DNA from: an uncultured Lachnospiraceae bacterium | GTDB taxonomy: Bacteria > Bacillota > Clostridia > Lachnospirales > Lachnospiraceae | Assembly: GCA_910586205.1 (NCBI GenBank) | Contig: CAJUGD010000015.1 | Location: 1-64,000 of the forward strand | Direction: 5' to 3' | DNA: 64,000 nucleotides | In this document: positions 8,862 to 17,207 of the stretch, piece after piece | Layout: the number at the start of each line of letters is the position of its first letter | Numbering within the stretch: the first letter of the stretch is position 1 | The notes under the pieces: generated by a model | Seen by the model: only the letters and a program-made list of their open reading frames with translations | What the model was told of the DNA's origin: nothing | Database searches by the model: none | Program-made: the position numbers and the translations under genes

Positions 8862-10157
8862 ATGAAAACGGTATATACTTGTTTTTGTACTGATATTATT
8901 CATGAAGGCCATTTGAATATTATACATGAGGCATTAAAGCTAGGTTCATTAACGGTTGGTGTTTTAACAGATTCGGAAATGATCCGCTATAATCGTTTTC
9001 CGACAAAACCAATGAAGGATCGTATAGATATGATCCGAAGCATTCCAGGAATAGACAAAATTATTGTTCAAAAAACCATTATGTATGATGACATAGTGAA
9101 GGAATTACGTCCAGACTATATAGTCCATGGTGATAACTGGAAAGATCCTGGCATGATGGAGATTAAAAAGAATATTTTGTCGCTTTTAAAAAAATATGGT
9201 GGCGAACTTATTGAAATTCCATATACGATTAATTCTACAATCCAAAAAATAGATAAACAGATAACAGAAAAGCTTGCAATGCCAGAGTTCCGAAGAGGTC
9301 GGCTACGCAAGCTTTTAAATTTAGTTCCAATTATAAAGACATTGGAGGTTCATAGCGGCCTGACAGGACTTATTGCAGAAAAAACCATCATAGCAGACGG
9401 GGAAGCAATCGATCAATTTGATGCTATGTGGATTTCAAGTCTTTGCGACAGTACAGATAAAGGAAAACCTGATATAGAACTAGTGGATATGACAAGTAGG
9501 TTTAGAACAATTAATGACGTAATTGAGGTTACAACAAAACCTATTATATTTGATGGAGATACAGGCGGCTTAACAGAACATTTCGTGTATACAATAAGAT
9601 CCCTTGAACGTATGGGCGTTTCAGCAATTATTATAGAAGATAAAACAGGACTTAAAAAAAATAGTCTTTTTGGTATGGATGTTGAACAAACACAGGATAG
9701 CGTGGAGAATTTTTGCGCTAAAATTTCTGCAGGAAAACGAGCCCAGCTATCAGATGATTTTATGATTATAGCCCGTATAGAGAGCTTGATTCTTGGCAAA
9801 GGAAAAAGTGATGCATTACAACGTGCTCGTTCTTATCGAGATGCCGGAGCAGATGGCATTATGATCCATAGCCGCGAAAAGGATCCTACTGAAATTATAG
9901 AATTTTGCGATGCGTTTAGACAAGAAGATAAAAAGACACCATTAGTCGTAGTTCCAACATCATTTAATTCCATTACAGAGGGTGAATTAGCAAAACATGG
10001 AGTAAATATTGTGATTTATGCAAACCAATTATTAAGAGCTGCATTTCCGGCAATGGAAAATGTGGCAAAAATGATTTTGAAGTATCATCGTGCAGAGGAA
10101 GCAGATAATTGTCTTATGCCGATTAGACAAATTATTACATTAATAGATGAACTTTGA
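8862..10157 (+). CDS. Phosphoenolpyruvate mutase with N-terminal cytidylyltransferase domain
   Basis: Two-domain enzyme of 431 aa. Residues about 1-135 form a nucleotidyltransferase domain with the H-x-G-H signature (H-E-G-H, residues 14-17), as in glycerol-3-phosphate/ethanolamine-phosphate cytidylyltransferases. Residues about 170-420 form the PEP mutase/isocitrate lyase-fold domain with D-G-D-T-G-G and the diagnostic E-D-K-x5-N-S (near residues 259-268), which separates true mutases from hydrolases. It converts PEP to phosphonopyruvate, the only entry to C-P bond synthesis. ATG 8862 is chosen because GAGGAGG at 8844-8850 precedes it and the domain starts there; an ATG at 8808 is in frame. 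It begins the four-gene AEP block. Confidence 0.92.
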   Translation: MKTVYTCFCTDIIHEGHLNIIHEALKLGSLTVGVLTDSEMIRYNRFPTKPMKDRIDMIRSIPGIDKIIVQKTIMYDDIVKELRPDYIVHGDNWKDPGMMEIKKNILSLLKKYGGELIEIPYTINSTIQKIDKQITEKLAMPEFRRGRLRKLLNLVPIIKTLEVHSGLTGLIAEKTIIADGEAIDQFDAMWISSLCDSTDKGKPDIELVDMTSRFRTINDVIEVTTKPIIFDGDTGGLTEHFVYTIRSLERMGVSAIIIEDKTGLKKNSLFGMDVEQTQDSVENFCAKISAGKRAQLSDDFMIIARIESLILGKGKSDALQRARSYRDAGADGIMIHSREKDPTEIIEFCDAFRQEDKKTPLVVVPTSFNSITEGELAKHGVNIVIYANQLLRAAFPAMENVAKMILKYHRAEEADNCLMPIRQIITLIDEL

Positions 10158-10176
10158 AAATAGTATAGGAGTAAAT

Positions 10177-11322
10177 ATGGATATTAATATTGAGCGGAAA
10201 GTACTTTTGAATCCAGGACCATCAACCACAACTGATACAGTAAAAATGGCACAGATTGTTCCGGATATCTGTCCTAGGGAAAAAGAGTTTCAATGTATTA
10301 TGAAACCAATGAGGGAGAGTCTTGTGAGGATTGTTCATGGCAATTCCAAAGACTATACAGCAGTTTTGTTCTGTGGTTCAGGAACTATTTGTATTGATAT
10401 TGTATTGAATTCTTTGTTAGATAAAGGAAAAAAAGCACTTGTTGTGAATAATGGTTCTTATAGCCAACGAGCTGTCGATGTACTGAATTATTATGGTTTA
10501 CCTTTAATAGAGATTCGGCAGCCAATTGACAAGCTACCAGATTTGAATATTATTGAAGATTCTTTAAGAAAGAATGATGATGTTGGATATGTTTACATGG
10601 TTCATCATGAGACGGGGACAGGTCTGCTTAATCCAATTCGGGAGGTAGGAGAACTTGCCCATAAATACAATGCTTTTTTTATTACAGATACAACATCTTC
10701 ATATGCAATGATGCCAATAAACGTTTATAAGGATAATATAGATTTTTGTATGGCATCTGCACAAAAAGGAATTATGGGTATGGCTGGTCTTTCTTACATT
10801 ATTGGGCGAAAAGAAATTATTGAAAAATCCATGTATTACCCTAAGCGTTCTTATTATTGTAATCTATATAGGCAATATGAATTTTTTGAAAAAACAAATG
10901 AAATGCATTTTACACCACCAGTTCAAACTCTTTATGCAGCTCGTCAGGCATTATTTGAATACTTTAATGAGGGAGAAGCAGAAAAGTGGGAACGACATAA
11001 GCGGATTATGAGGGCAATTCATAAAGGCTTGGATAAATTAGGATTTCAAGAGGTTCTTTCGCGTTCAATTCAATCAGGTCTTGTTTCAGCAGTTAAATAT
11101 CCAGATGATCCAAATTGGGATTTTGACAAAATTCACGATTATTGCTACAAATATGGATTTACTATTTATCCTGGAAAAGTTGAAACAAGCAGAACTTTTA
11201 GACTTTGCGCATTTGGTGCTATAGATGAGAATGATATAAAAAAATTTTGGACTGTTTTTGAAAATGCTTTAGTTGCTTATAGAATAAAAATACCTATAAT
11301 ATATAAAAATTATGATTTATAA
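10177..11322 (+). CDS. 2-aminoethylphosphonate--pyruvate transaminase-like class V aminotransferase
   Basis: PLP enzyme of 381 aa. Marks: L-L-N-P-G-P-S at the N-terminus, F-C-G-S-G-T binding the cofactor phosphate, H-H-E-T-G-T-G, D-T-T-S-S, and the lysine motif S-A-Q-K-G. All are typical of PhnW/AepZ-type transaminases, which here would run in the biosynthetic direction, phosphonoacetaldehyde to AEP. ATG 10177 has AGGAG 5 bases upstream; an in-frame ATG at 10147 overlaps the mutase gene. The position directly after PEP mutase and before the decarboxylase supports the biosynthetic role rather than AEP breakdown. Confidence 0.88.
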   Translation: MDINIERKVLLNPGPSTTTDTVKMAQIVPDICPREKEFQCIMKPMRESLVRIVHGNSKDYTAVLFCGSGTICIDIVLNSLLDKGKKALVVNNGSYSQRAVDVLNYYGLPLIEIRQPIDKLPDLNIIEDSLRKNDDVGYVYMVHHETGTGLLNPIREVGELAHKYNAFFITDTTSSYAMMPINVYKDNIDFCMASAQKGIMGMAGLSYIIGRKEIIEKSMYYPKRSYYCNLYRQYEFFEKTNEMHFTPPVQTLYAARQALFEYFNEGEAEKWERHKRIMRAIHKGLDKLGFQEVLSRSIQSGLVSAVKYPDDPNWDFDKIHDYCYKYGFTIYPGKVETSRTFRLCAFGAIDENDIKKFWTVFENALVAYRIKIPIIYKNYDL

Positions 11323-11354
11323 ACATTTTTATTATCACTATAAGGATAAAATGT

Positions 11355-12080
11355 ATGGAAAATGAAATTGCAATCTTAATGGCTGCAGGATTAGGAAGTC
11401 GAATGGCGCCATTAACAGAAAAAATTCCTAAACCTCTAGTGAAAGTTCATGGCATATCCATGATAGAATCAGTTATATGTGGATTGCAAAGCAGAGGAAT
11501 ATCCCATATCTATGTAGTTGTCGGATACAAGAAAGAGAAATTTGAGTTTTTGAAAAATAAATATAATAATTTATCGTTAATTGATAATACAGAATTTCAG
11601 ATAAAAAATAATATTTCTTCAATATATTCGGTTTGTGACATAATGGGATCAAAGCACTGTTTTATATGTGAATCCGATTTGTATGTAACAGATTTTTCAA
11701 TTTTTAGAAAGCAGTTTCATCAATCCTGTTATTATGGAAAAATGTTCAAAGGACATTCTGATGATTGGGTATTTGATTTAAACAAAGAAGGGCGCATTAT
11801 ACGTGTAGGCAAAACAGGTAATAATACTTATAATATGTGTGGTATTGCATATTTCTTTCATAACGATGCAAAAAAAATTGCCGAAGCAGTAAAAGAAGCA
11901 TATAAGCGTCCTGGACATGAACAATTATTTTGGGATGATATTGTAAATGAACAATTAGGTAATATTAATCTTGTTGTCAATCCAATAGAGGACTCTCAGA
12001 TTATCGAGATTGACACTATTGATGAATTAGCAGCGGTTGCACCTGATTATTTAGAATATAATGAGGTAAGTGATTTATGA
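11355..12080 (+). CDS. LicC/PntC-like cytidylyltransferase (probably AEP cytidylyltransferase)
   Basis: Nucleotidyltransferase of the GT-A-like NTP-transferase family, 241 aa. The N-terminal signature M-A-A-G-L-G-S-R-M-A-P-L-T and K-I-P-K-P-L-V form the NTP-binding loop; C-E-S-D-L and E-I-D-T-I-D-E-L resemble choline-phosphate and AEP cytidylyltransferases (LicC, PntC). In the AEP block it would make CMP-AEP, the activated donor for transfer to a glycan. The PEP mutase already has a cytidylyltransferase-like domain, so two activators occur in one pathway. It ends 4 bases into the decarboxylase gene. Confidence 0.8.
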   Translation: MENEIAILMAAGLGSRMAPLTEKIPKPLVKVHGISMIESVICGLQSRGISHIYVVVGYKKEKFEFLKNKYNNLSLIDNTEFQIKNNISSIYSVCDIMGSKHCFICESDLYVTDFSIFRKQFHQSCYYGKMFKGHSDDWVFDLNKEGRIIRVGKTGNNTYNMCGIAYFFHNDAKKIAEAVKEAYKRPGHEQLFWDDIVNEQLGNINLVVNPIEDSQIIEIDTIDELAAVAPDYLEYNEVSDL

Positions 12081-13204
12081 ATGTAGAGATTTTTAATAGT
12101 ATTATTGGATCTGATTTTTTTACAGGTGTTCCTGATTCGCAGCTTAAAGCATTATGTGATTATTTAATGGATACATATGGAATAGATTCTAAGCATCATA
12201 TTATTGCTGCAAATGAAGGAAATGCTGCGGCATTAGCAGCCGGATATCATTTAGCAACTGGAAAAATTCCTGTTGTTTACATGCAAAATTCAGGAGAAGG
12301 CAATATCATTAATCCGGTTGCTTCACTTCTTAATAATGAAGTTTACGCAATACCTGTGATCTTCATTATTGGATGGCGCGGTGAACCAGGAGAAATTGAT
12401 GAGCCGCAACATGTCTTTCAGGGAAAAATCACATTAAAGCTTTTAAGTGATGTTGATATTAAATTTTTTGTAATAGATAAAAATACATTAGAGCAGAAAC
12501 TTACTGCTGTAATGAACGATTTTAGAAATATTCTGGCATCTGGAAAAAGTGTTGCATTTATTATTCGTAAAAATGCATTGTCCTACAATAAAAGAATTGA
12601 TTATGTAAATAAAAATATTATAAATAGAGAAACCGTTATTCACCATATAATTAAAGCAAGTGGCAAAGATCCAATTGTTTCTACCACTGGCAAAATAAGC
12701 CGTGAATTATTTGAGGCCAGAGAGAGTAATGGACAATGTCATAATTATGATTTTTTAACTGTAGGTGCTATGGGACATAGTAGCTCCATTGCTTTTGGTA
12801 TTGCTCTCAATAAACCAAACACAAGAGTATGGTGTATAGATGGCGATGGTGCAATTCTTATGCATATGGGAGCTATGGCTATTTTAGGCAGTATTGCTCC
12901 TAGGAATATGATTCACATAGTGATAAATAATGAAGCACACGAAACGGTAGGCGGAATGCCTACTGCAGCTTCTCACATAGAACTTGTGGCGATTGCCAAA
13001 GCTTGTGGTTATCCATATGCTGTGTGTGTGAATAGTTTAGAAGGTTTAGATGAGGAACTGTATACAATAAAAAGAAGAAACACATTAAGCTTTATTGAAG
13101 TAAAATGCAGTATCGGTTCTAGGGAAAATCTAGGGAGACCTACAACAAGACCCGTTAAAAACAAACTGGATTTTATGGAATATTTAAAAAATATACCTGA
13201 TTAA
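12077..13204 (+). CDS. Phosphonopyruvate decarboxylase
   Basis: Thiamine-diphosphate enzyme, 375 aa. The N-terminal half carries F-x-G-V-P-D-S and A-N-E-G-N-A-A-A-L-A-A-G-Y, with the catalytic glutamate. The C-terminal half carries the ThDP/Mg site G-D-G-A-I-L-M-H-M-G then I-N-N-E-A-H-E-T-V-G-G, as in Ppd/AepY. It pulls the unfavourable PEP mutase step forward by making phosphonoacetaldehyde. The usual Q-N-S-G-x-G-N motif is present with Glu as x. It is coupled by a 4-base overlap to the cytidylyltransferase gene and closes the AT-rich first region. Confidence 0.93.
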   Translation: MNVEIFNSIIGSDFFTGVPDSQLKALCDYLMDTYGIDSKHHIIAANEGNAAALAAGYHLATGKIPVVYMQNSGEGNIINPVASLLNNEVYAIPVIFIIGWRGEPGEIDEPQHVFQGKITLKLLSDVDIKFFVIDKNTLEQKLTAVMNDFRNILASGKSVAFIIRKNALSYNKRIDYVNKNIINRETVIHHIIKASGKDPIVSTTGKISRELFEARESNGQCHNYDFLTVGAMGHSSSIAFGIALNKPNTRVWCIDGDGAILMHMGAMAILGSIAPRNMIHIVINNEAHETVGGMPTAASHIELVAIAKACGYPYAVCVNSLEGLDEELYTIKRRNTLSFIEVKCSIGSRENLGRPTTRPVKNKLDFMEYLKNIPD

Positions 13205-13332
13205 AATTTTAGAAGGGATATCTATTGGAGGTTCTGGTATTGGGTATCTGAATGAAAACCAGATACACAATTAACAAATATAGAAATGGATTTGGCTGTT
13301 TGAAAAAGTTCGGGGAATGGGGACTGTATGAA

Positions 13333-14394
13333 ATGAAAAACGAAGATATGCTGATTCAGGGGAACATTACCATCCTAGATGCCATGAAATGCCTGGACCA
13401 TACAGCAAAGAAGGTTTTGTTTATTGTGGATGGGGCCAGAAGGCTGCAGGCATCTGTAACAGATGGGGATGTGCGCAGATGGATCCTGGCAAAAGGAAAC
13501 TTGGATGCAGAGGTTTGTCTGGCGGCAAACAATCATCCGATCTTTTTGACAGAGGAAAAGGAAAATAGAGCTTTTTCCCTTATGAAGCAAAGGAAAATCG
13601 ATGCGGTTCCTATCTTGGATGATGGCCATAGAGTAATAAAAATTATTACTGCGGTCGGGGGTGAACAAGAGGAGCTGTCAACAGAATTATCAGGCATTCC
13701 GGTTGTGATTATGGCAGGAGGGAAAGGGACAAGGCTGTATCCATATACAAAGATTTTGCCAAAGCCCTTAATTCCCATAGGGGATGTGCCAATTATTGAA
13801 CATATTATGAACCAGTTCCACCGCTATGGGTGCAATGATTTTTTTCTTGTTGTAAACCATAAGAAAAATATGATAAAGGCTTACTTTGCTGAAAACGATA
13901 TGGGATATCATGTAACGTATGCAGACGAGGAAATCCCTTTAGGAACAGGAGGCGGGTTAAGTCTTTTAAATGGGAAGATCCAGACAACCTTTGTTTTGTC
14001 AAATTGTGATATTCTGATCAAGGAAGACTTTGGGAAGATGTACCGTCAGCATAAAAGCCAGGGGAACCTGATTACTATGGTCTGTGCGGCGAAACATTTT
14101 CAGATCCCTTATGGAGTCATTGAGATTGATGAGAAGGGGGGCATAAAGGAGATGAGCGAAAAGCCATCTCTTTCTTTTTTGACCAATACGGGATGCTATT
14201 TTGTAGAACCAGAGGTAGTTGCCAATCTGAAAGAACCTGTATGTTTGTCCTTCCCAGATATTATTGAAAAGTACAGGGAAGCAGAAGCGAAAATCGGGAT
14301 TTATCCAGTCAGTGAAAATTCATGGTTGGATATGGGGCAGATGGAGGAACTAAGACGGATGGAAGAACAGTATGGAAAGGGAGATGCTGAGTGA
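13333..14394 (+). CDS. CBS-domain nucleotidyltransferase, PtmE-like (glucosamine-1-phosphate guanylyltransferase class)
   Basis: A tandem CBS pair (about residues 1-115; V-L-F-I-V-D-G, V-T-D-G-D-V-R-R, V-P-I-L-D-D) is fused to an NTP-transferase domain with M-A-G-G-K-G-T-R-L-Y-P-Y-T and L-P-K-P-L-I-P. In Campylobacter this architecture (PtmE) makes GDP-GlcN for legionaminic acid, which is why I favour legionaminic over N-acetylneuraminic acid for this operon. Start 13333 is preferred: it has GGGGA 9 bases upstream and the CBS domain begins there. An ATG at 13252 is also in frame but poorly spaced from its GGAGG. The base composition changes sharply just before this gene. It overlaps the next gene by 4 bases. 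Confidence 0.82.
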   Translation: MKNEDMLIQGNITILDAMKCLDHTAKKVLFIVDGARRLQASVTDGDVRRWILAKGNLDAEVCLAANNHPIFLTEEKENRAFSLMKQRKIDAVPILDDGHRVIKIITAVGGEQEELSTELSGIPVVIMAGGKGTRLYPYTKILPKPLIPIGDVPIIEHIMNQFHRYGCNDFFLVVNHKKNMIKAYFAENDMGYHVTYADEEIPLGTGGGLSLLNGKIQTTFVLSNCDILIKEDFGKMYRQHKSQGNLITMVCAAKHFQIPYGVIEIDEKGGIKEMSEKPSLSFLTNTGCYFVEPEVVANLKEPVCLSFPDIIEKYREAEAKIGIYPVSENSWLDMGQMEELRRMEEQYGKGDAE

Positions 14395-15053
14395 AAAAGT
14401 TGGTATTGTTAGGAGCAGGCGGACACTGTGAATCCATATTGGATTCTTTGCTGCTTACCTGTGAGTTTGAGGACATTGTCTTGGTAGATACAGCAGATAA
14501 GCTGGGAAAATCCATTCGGTGCTGCCCGGTTGTGGGAACGGATGAGGATCTGGGACGTCTGCACCAGCAAGGGTATAACTATGCTTTTGTAAGTGCGGGT
14601 TCTGTTAAGAGTACCTCCCTGCGTCGATCCCTTCTGGAAAAGGTTATCCGAAACGGATACCAACTGGTAAATATCCTGGATCCATCTGCCCGACTGGCGT
14701 CTTCTGTCCATATGGGTAAGGGGATTTTCGTAGGAAAGAATGCGGTCATCAATGCAAATGCCGTGATTGAGGATATGGCAATTATCAATACAGGAGCGAT
14801 TGTGGAGCATGGCTGCCTGGTGGGAAAATTCAGCCATATTTCTGTAGGGGCTGTTCTTTGCGGTAATGTTCAGGTGGGACAGGACTGCTTGATAGGAGCC
14901 AATGCCACGGTACTGCAGGGGAGGGAGATTCTATCAGGAAGTATTATCGGGGCAGGCGAGGTAGTGAAAACCACAAAACCGTTTCATGAAACTGTAAATG
15001 TGTACGGGGGGGGGGTAAATAGAAAAGACATTTTTTGTCTCTTAACAGGATAG
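14391..15053 (+). CDS. NeuD/PglD-family sugar acetyltransferase with terminal poly-G tract
   Basis: An N-terminal Rossmann-like half (L-L-G-A-G-G-H) is followed by a left-handed beta-helix acyltransferase domain of repeated hexapeptides (G-K-G-I-F-V-G-K-N-A and similar, residues about 100-200) with the catalytic His in V-E-H-G-C. The family O- or N-acetylates nonulosonates or their precursors (NeuD, LegH, PglD). It starts with GTG and has AAGGGAG upstream. Ten G at 15006-15015 encode Gly-Gly-Gly near the end: 9 G would stop at once with TAA, 11 G would stop two codons later, while the present 10 G add 11 residues. The core helix is complete in every case. Confidence 0.85.
   Translation: MKKLVLLGAGGHCESILDSLLLTCEFEDIVLVDTADKLGKSIRCCPVVGTDEDLGRLHQQGYNYAFVSAGSVKSTSLRRSLLEKVIRNGYQLVNILDPSARLASSVHMGKGIFVGKNAVINANAVIEDMAIINTGAIVEHGCLVGKFSHISVGAVLCGNVQVGQDCLIGANATVLQGREILSGSIIGAGEVVKTTKPFHETVNVYGGGVNRKDIFCLLTG
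15006..15015 (+). repeat. Poly-G tract (10 G), candidate phase-variation site in the NeuD-like gene
   Basis: Uninterrupted run of ten G in the coding strand, followed by TAAAT. Losing one G gives an immediate TAA; gaining one gives GGT AAA TAG. Tracts of this length commonly slip in replication in other bacteria; slippage here is inferred. Confidence 0.6.
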
Positions 15054-15133
15054 GGATTTTCAATAACAAGAGAATGGTAACGAAAAAAGATGATTGATTG
15101 TTGTGGAAAATCTATTTCATGGAGGGATAAAAA

Positions 15134-16039
15134 ATGAAACCATTACATATCGGATATTTCGCAGATGGCCCATGGGGGCATGGTGCTTTTCATAAAATCA
15201 TGGAGGATGAGACTCTGGAAATGGATTTTGTCTGTATCCGTTATGGCCAACAGGACAAACTCTTGGCTGCTATGGCAAAGGAAAAAGGGATTGATGTCTT
15301 ATGCGTTCCGAATGTGAATGCAATGGAATGTTTGGAGATTTTGAAGGGATATCCTTCTGAGTTATATGTATCCATGTCTTTTAACCAGATTTTCCGGGAG
15401 GATATACGGGAACTTCCTCCGTTGGGGATTATTAATTGCCATGCAGGCAGGCTCCCTTTTTATCGTGGGAGAAATATTCTAAACTGGGTTCTGATCAATG
15501 ATGAAAAGGAATTTGGAATTACGGTCCACTATGTGGATTCCGGCATAGATACTGGGGATATCCTGGTGCAAAGGACTTATGGAATCACAGACCAGGATAC
15601 TTACGGCACATTACTGGAAAAAGCGTATCAGGAATGTCCAAGCCTTCTCTATAAGGCTATTAAACAGATCCAGACGGGCAGTGCACATCCCTGGAAACAG
15701 GATGAAATCAGTGCAGCAGGTCTCTACTGCGGGGTCCGTAGGGAAAATGACGAGATTTTAGACTGGAACCAGACCAGTCGGGAGATTTTTAATTTTATCC
15801 GAGGGATAACAAAACCGGGGCCTTGCGCCTGTTCATATTGCAAGGGAGAAAGAATTCGCTTTCTTTCTTCTGTTCTTGTTCCGGATGCACCTGCATATAA
15901 GGGGATTCCAGGACAGGTGCTTCTGAAACAGCCGGGATACCTTTTGATTAAAACAAAGGACAGTTATATTAAAATAACTGATTATGAAGGGACTGTAAAG
16001 GTTGGGGACAGGATGAAGATGATTTCGGAGGATTCTTAA
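15134..16039 (+). CDS. Sugar N-formyltransferase (methionyl-tRNA-formyltransferase-like)
   Basis: 301 aa. The catalytic triad of folate-dependent formyltransferases is visible: Asn and His in I-N-C-H-A-G-R-L-P, and Asp in D-S-G-I-D-T-G-D. An L-P-F-Y-R-G-R-N-I loop and a C-terminal Fmt-like domain follow. The enzyme would transfer formyl from N10-formyl-tetrahydrofolate to an amino group on a sugar. Its place between NeuD and NeuB suggests an N-formylated nonulosonate or precursor amino sugar, an inference from context. GGAGGG precedes ATG 15134. Confidence 0.85.
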   Translation: MKPLHIGYFADGPWGHGAFHKIMEDETLEMDFVCIRYGQQDKLLAAMAKEKGIDVLCVPNVNAMECLEILKGYPSELYVSMSFNQIFREDIRELPPLGIINCHAGRLPFYRGRNILNWVLINDEKEFGITVHYVDSGIDTGDILVQRTYGITDQDTYGTLLEKAYQECPSLLYKAIKQIQTGSAHPWKQDEISAAGLYCGVRRENDEILDWNQTSREIFNFIRGITKPGPCACSYCKGERIRFLSSVLVPDAPAYKGIPGQVLLKQPGYLLIKTKDSYIKITDYEGTVKVGDRMKMISEDS

Positions 16040-16130
16040 AAAGTCTTCTGACGGTTTGCCGACAAACGTATGTATAAGTCCTTCTCTTAGAGCAGAGAAA
16101 AGGTCGCCATAAAAGTAAGGATGGATTGGA

Positions 16131-17168
16131 ATGAATCAAAAGAAAACATATATCATTGCCGAGGCCGGTGTGAACCACAACGGCAGCTTTGAGATGGCGG
16201 TAAAGCTGGTGGATGCGGCAGCGGAAGCAGGGGCAGACTGTGTAAAATTTCAAACCTTCCGGCCGGAAAGCCTGGTTACCAGAAATGCCCAAAAGGCGGA
16301 ATACCAGATAAGGAATACAAGTTCTGGGGAGAGCCAGAGAAAAATGCTGGAGAAATTAACCCTGCCGGATCGGGATTTTGAGTATCTGGCCCGGTATGCA
16401 GCATCCAAGGGAATTGATTTTACCTCCACAGCCTTTGATGAGGAAAGTGTCCGTTTTATCCATGGACTTGGGATTCCCTTTTGGAAAATCCCGTCCGGGG
16501 AGATAACAAATCTTCCTTATCTGGAACAGGTTGCAAAGTATCAGGAACCGATTGTCATGTCTACAGGGATGTGTACCATGGAGGAAATCCGGCAAGCTGT
16601 TATGTGTATAAAAAAGCTGAATCAGAATCAACTGGTTTTGCTGCACTGCAATACGGAATACCCCACACCTGCAAAAGATGTGAATTTGCTGGCTATGGAA
16701 CATCTCCGAAAAGAATTTCATTGTCCGGTAGGATATTCGGACCACACGTCCGGGATAGAGATTCCTATTGCCGCGGCAGCATTAGGGGCATCTGTGATTG
16801 AAAAGCATTTTACGTTGGATAGAACTTTGGACGGGCCTGACCATAAAGCGAGTCTGGAGCCGGATGAACTAGGCGACATGGTTCGAGCAATCCGGACAGT
16901 GGGGATTGCCCTGGGGGATGGGAAGAAAGCTCTGCAGGAATCAGAAAAGAAAAACCGGATCGTGGCCAGAAAAAGCATTGTTGCAAGAACCTGGATCCAA
17001 AAAGGAGAACTTTTTACGGAAAAAAACCTGACGGTAAAGCGGCCTGGAAATGGGATTTCACCAATGCAGTGGAGGGAAGTGATTGGCATGGCAGCTATCC
17101 GTGATTTTGAAGAAGACGAGCAGATTGAAATTCCGGACATTGGCTTACATAGGGGAATTGAAGGGTAG
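16131..17168 (+). CDS. neuB: NeuB-family nonulosonic acid synthase (N-acetylneuraminate/legionaminate synthase), copy 1
   Basis: 345 aa. An N-terminal TIM-barrel synthase domain opens with Y-I-I-A-E-A-G-V-N-H-N-G and has K-F-Q-T-F, S-G-E-I-T-N, G-Y-S-D-H-T and E-K-H-F-T-L-D, all usual NeuB active-site segments. A C-terminal SAF antifreeze-like domain carries R-K-S-I-V-A and R-P-G-N-G-I. It condenses PEP with an N-acyl-mannosamine-type sugar to a nine-carbon acid. The neighbours (PtmE-like, LegB, LegC) make legionaminic acid the likelier product. A close homologue is encoded at 62667-63662 on the other strand. Confidence 0.93.
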   Translation: MNQKKTYIIAEAGVNHNGSFEMAVKLVDAAAEAGADCVKFQTFRPESLVTRNAQKAEYQIRNTSSGESQRKMLEKLTLPDRDFEYLARYAASKGIDFTSTAFDEESVRFIHGLGIPFWKIPSGEITNLPYLEQVAKYQEPIVMSTGMCTMEEIRQAVMCIKKLNQNQLVLLHCNTEYPTPAKDVNLLAMEHLRKEFHCPVGYSDHTSGIEIPIAAAALGASVIEKHFTLDRTLDGPDHKASLEPDELGDMVRAIRTVGIALGDGKKALQESEKKNRIVARKSIVARTWIQKGELFTEKNLTVKRPGNGISPMQWREVIGMAAIRDFEEDEQIEIPDIGLHRGIEG

Positions 17169-17207
17169 GCAGGAGCTGTCAGAAAGGGAAGCAGGGCAGG
17201 TTTTGTT

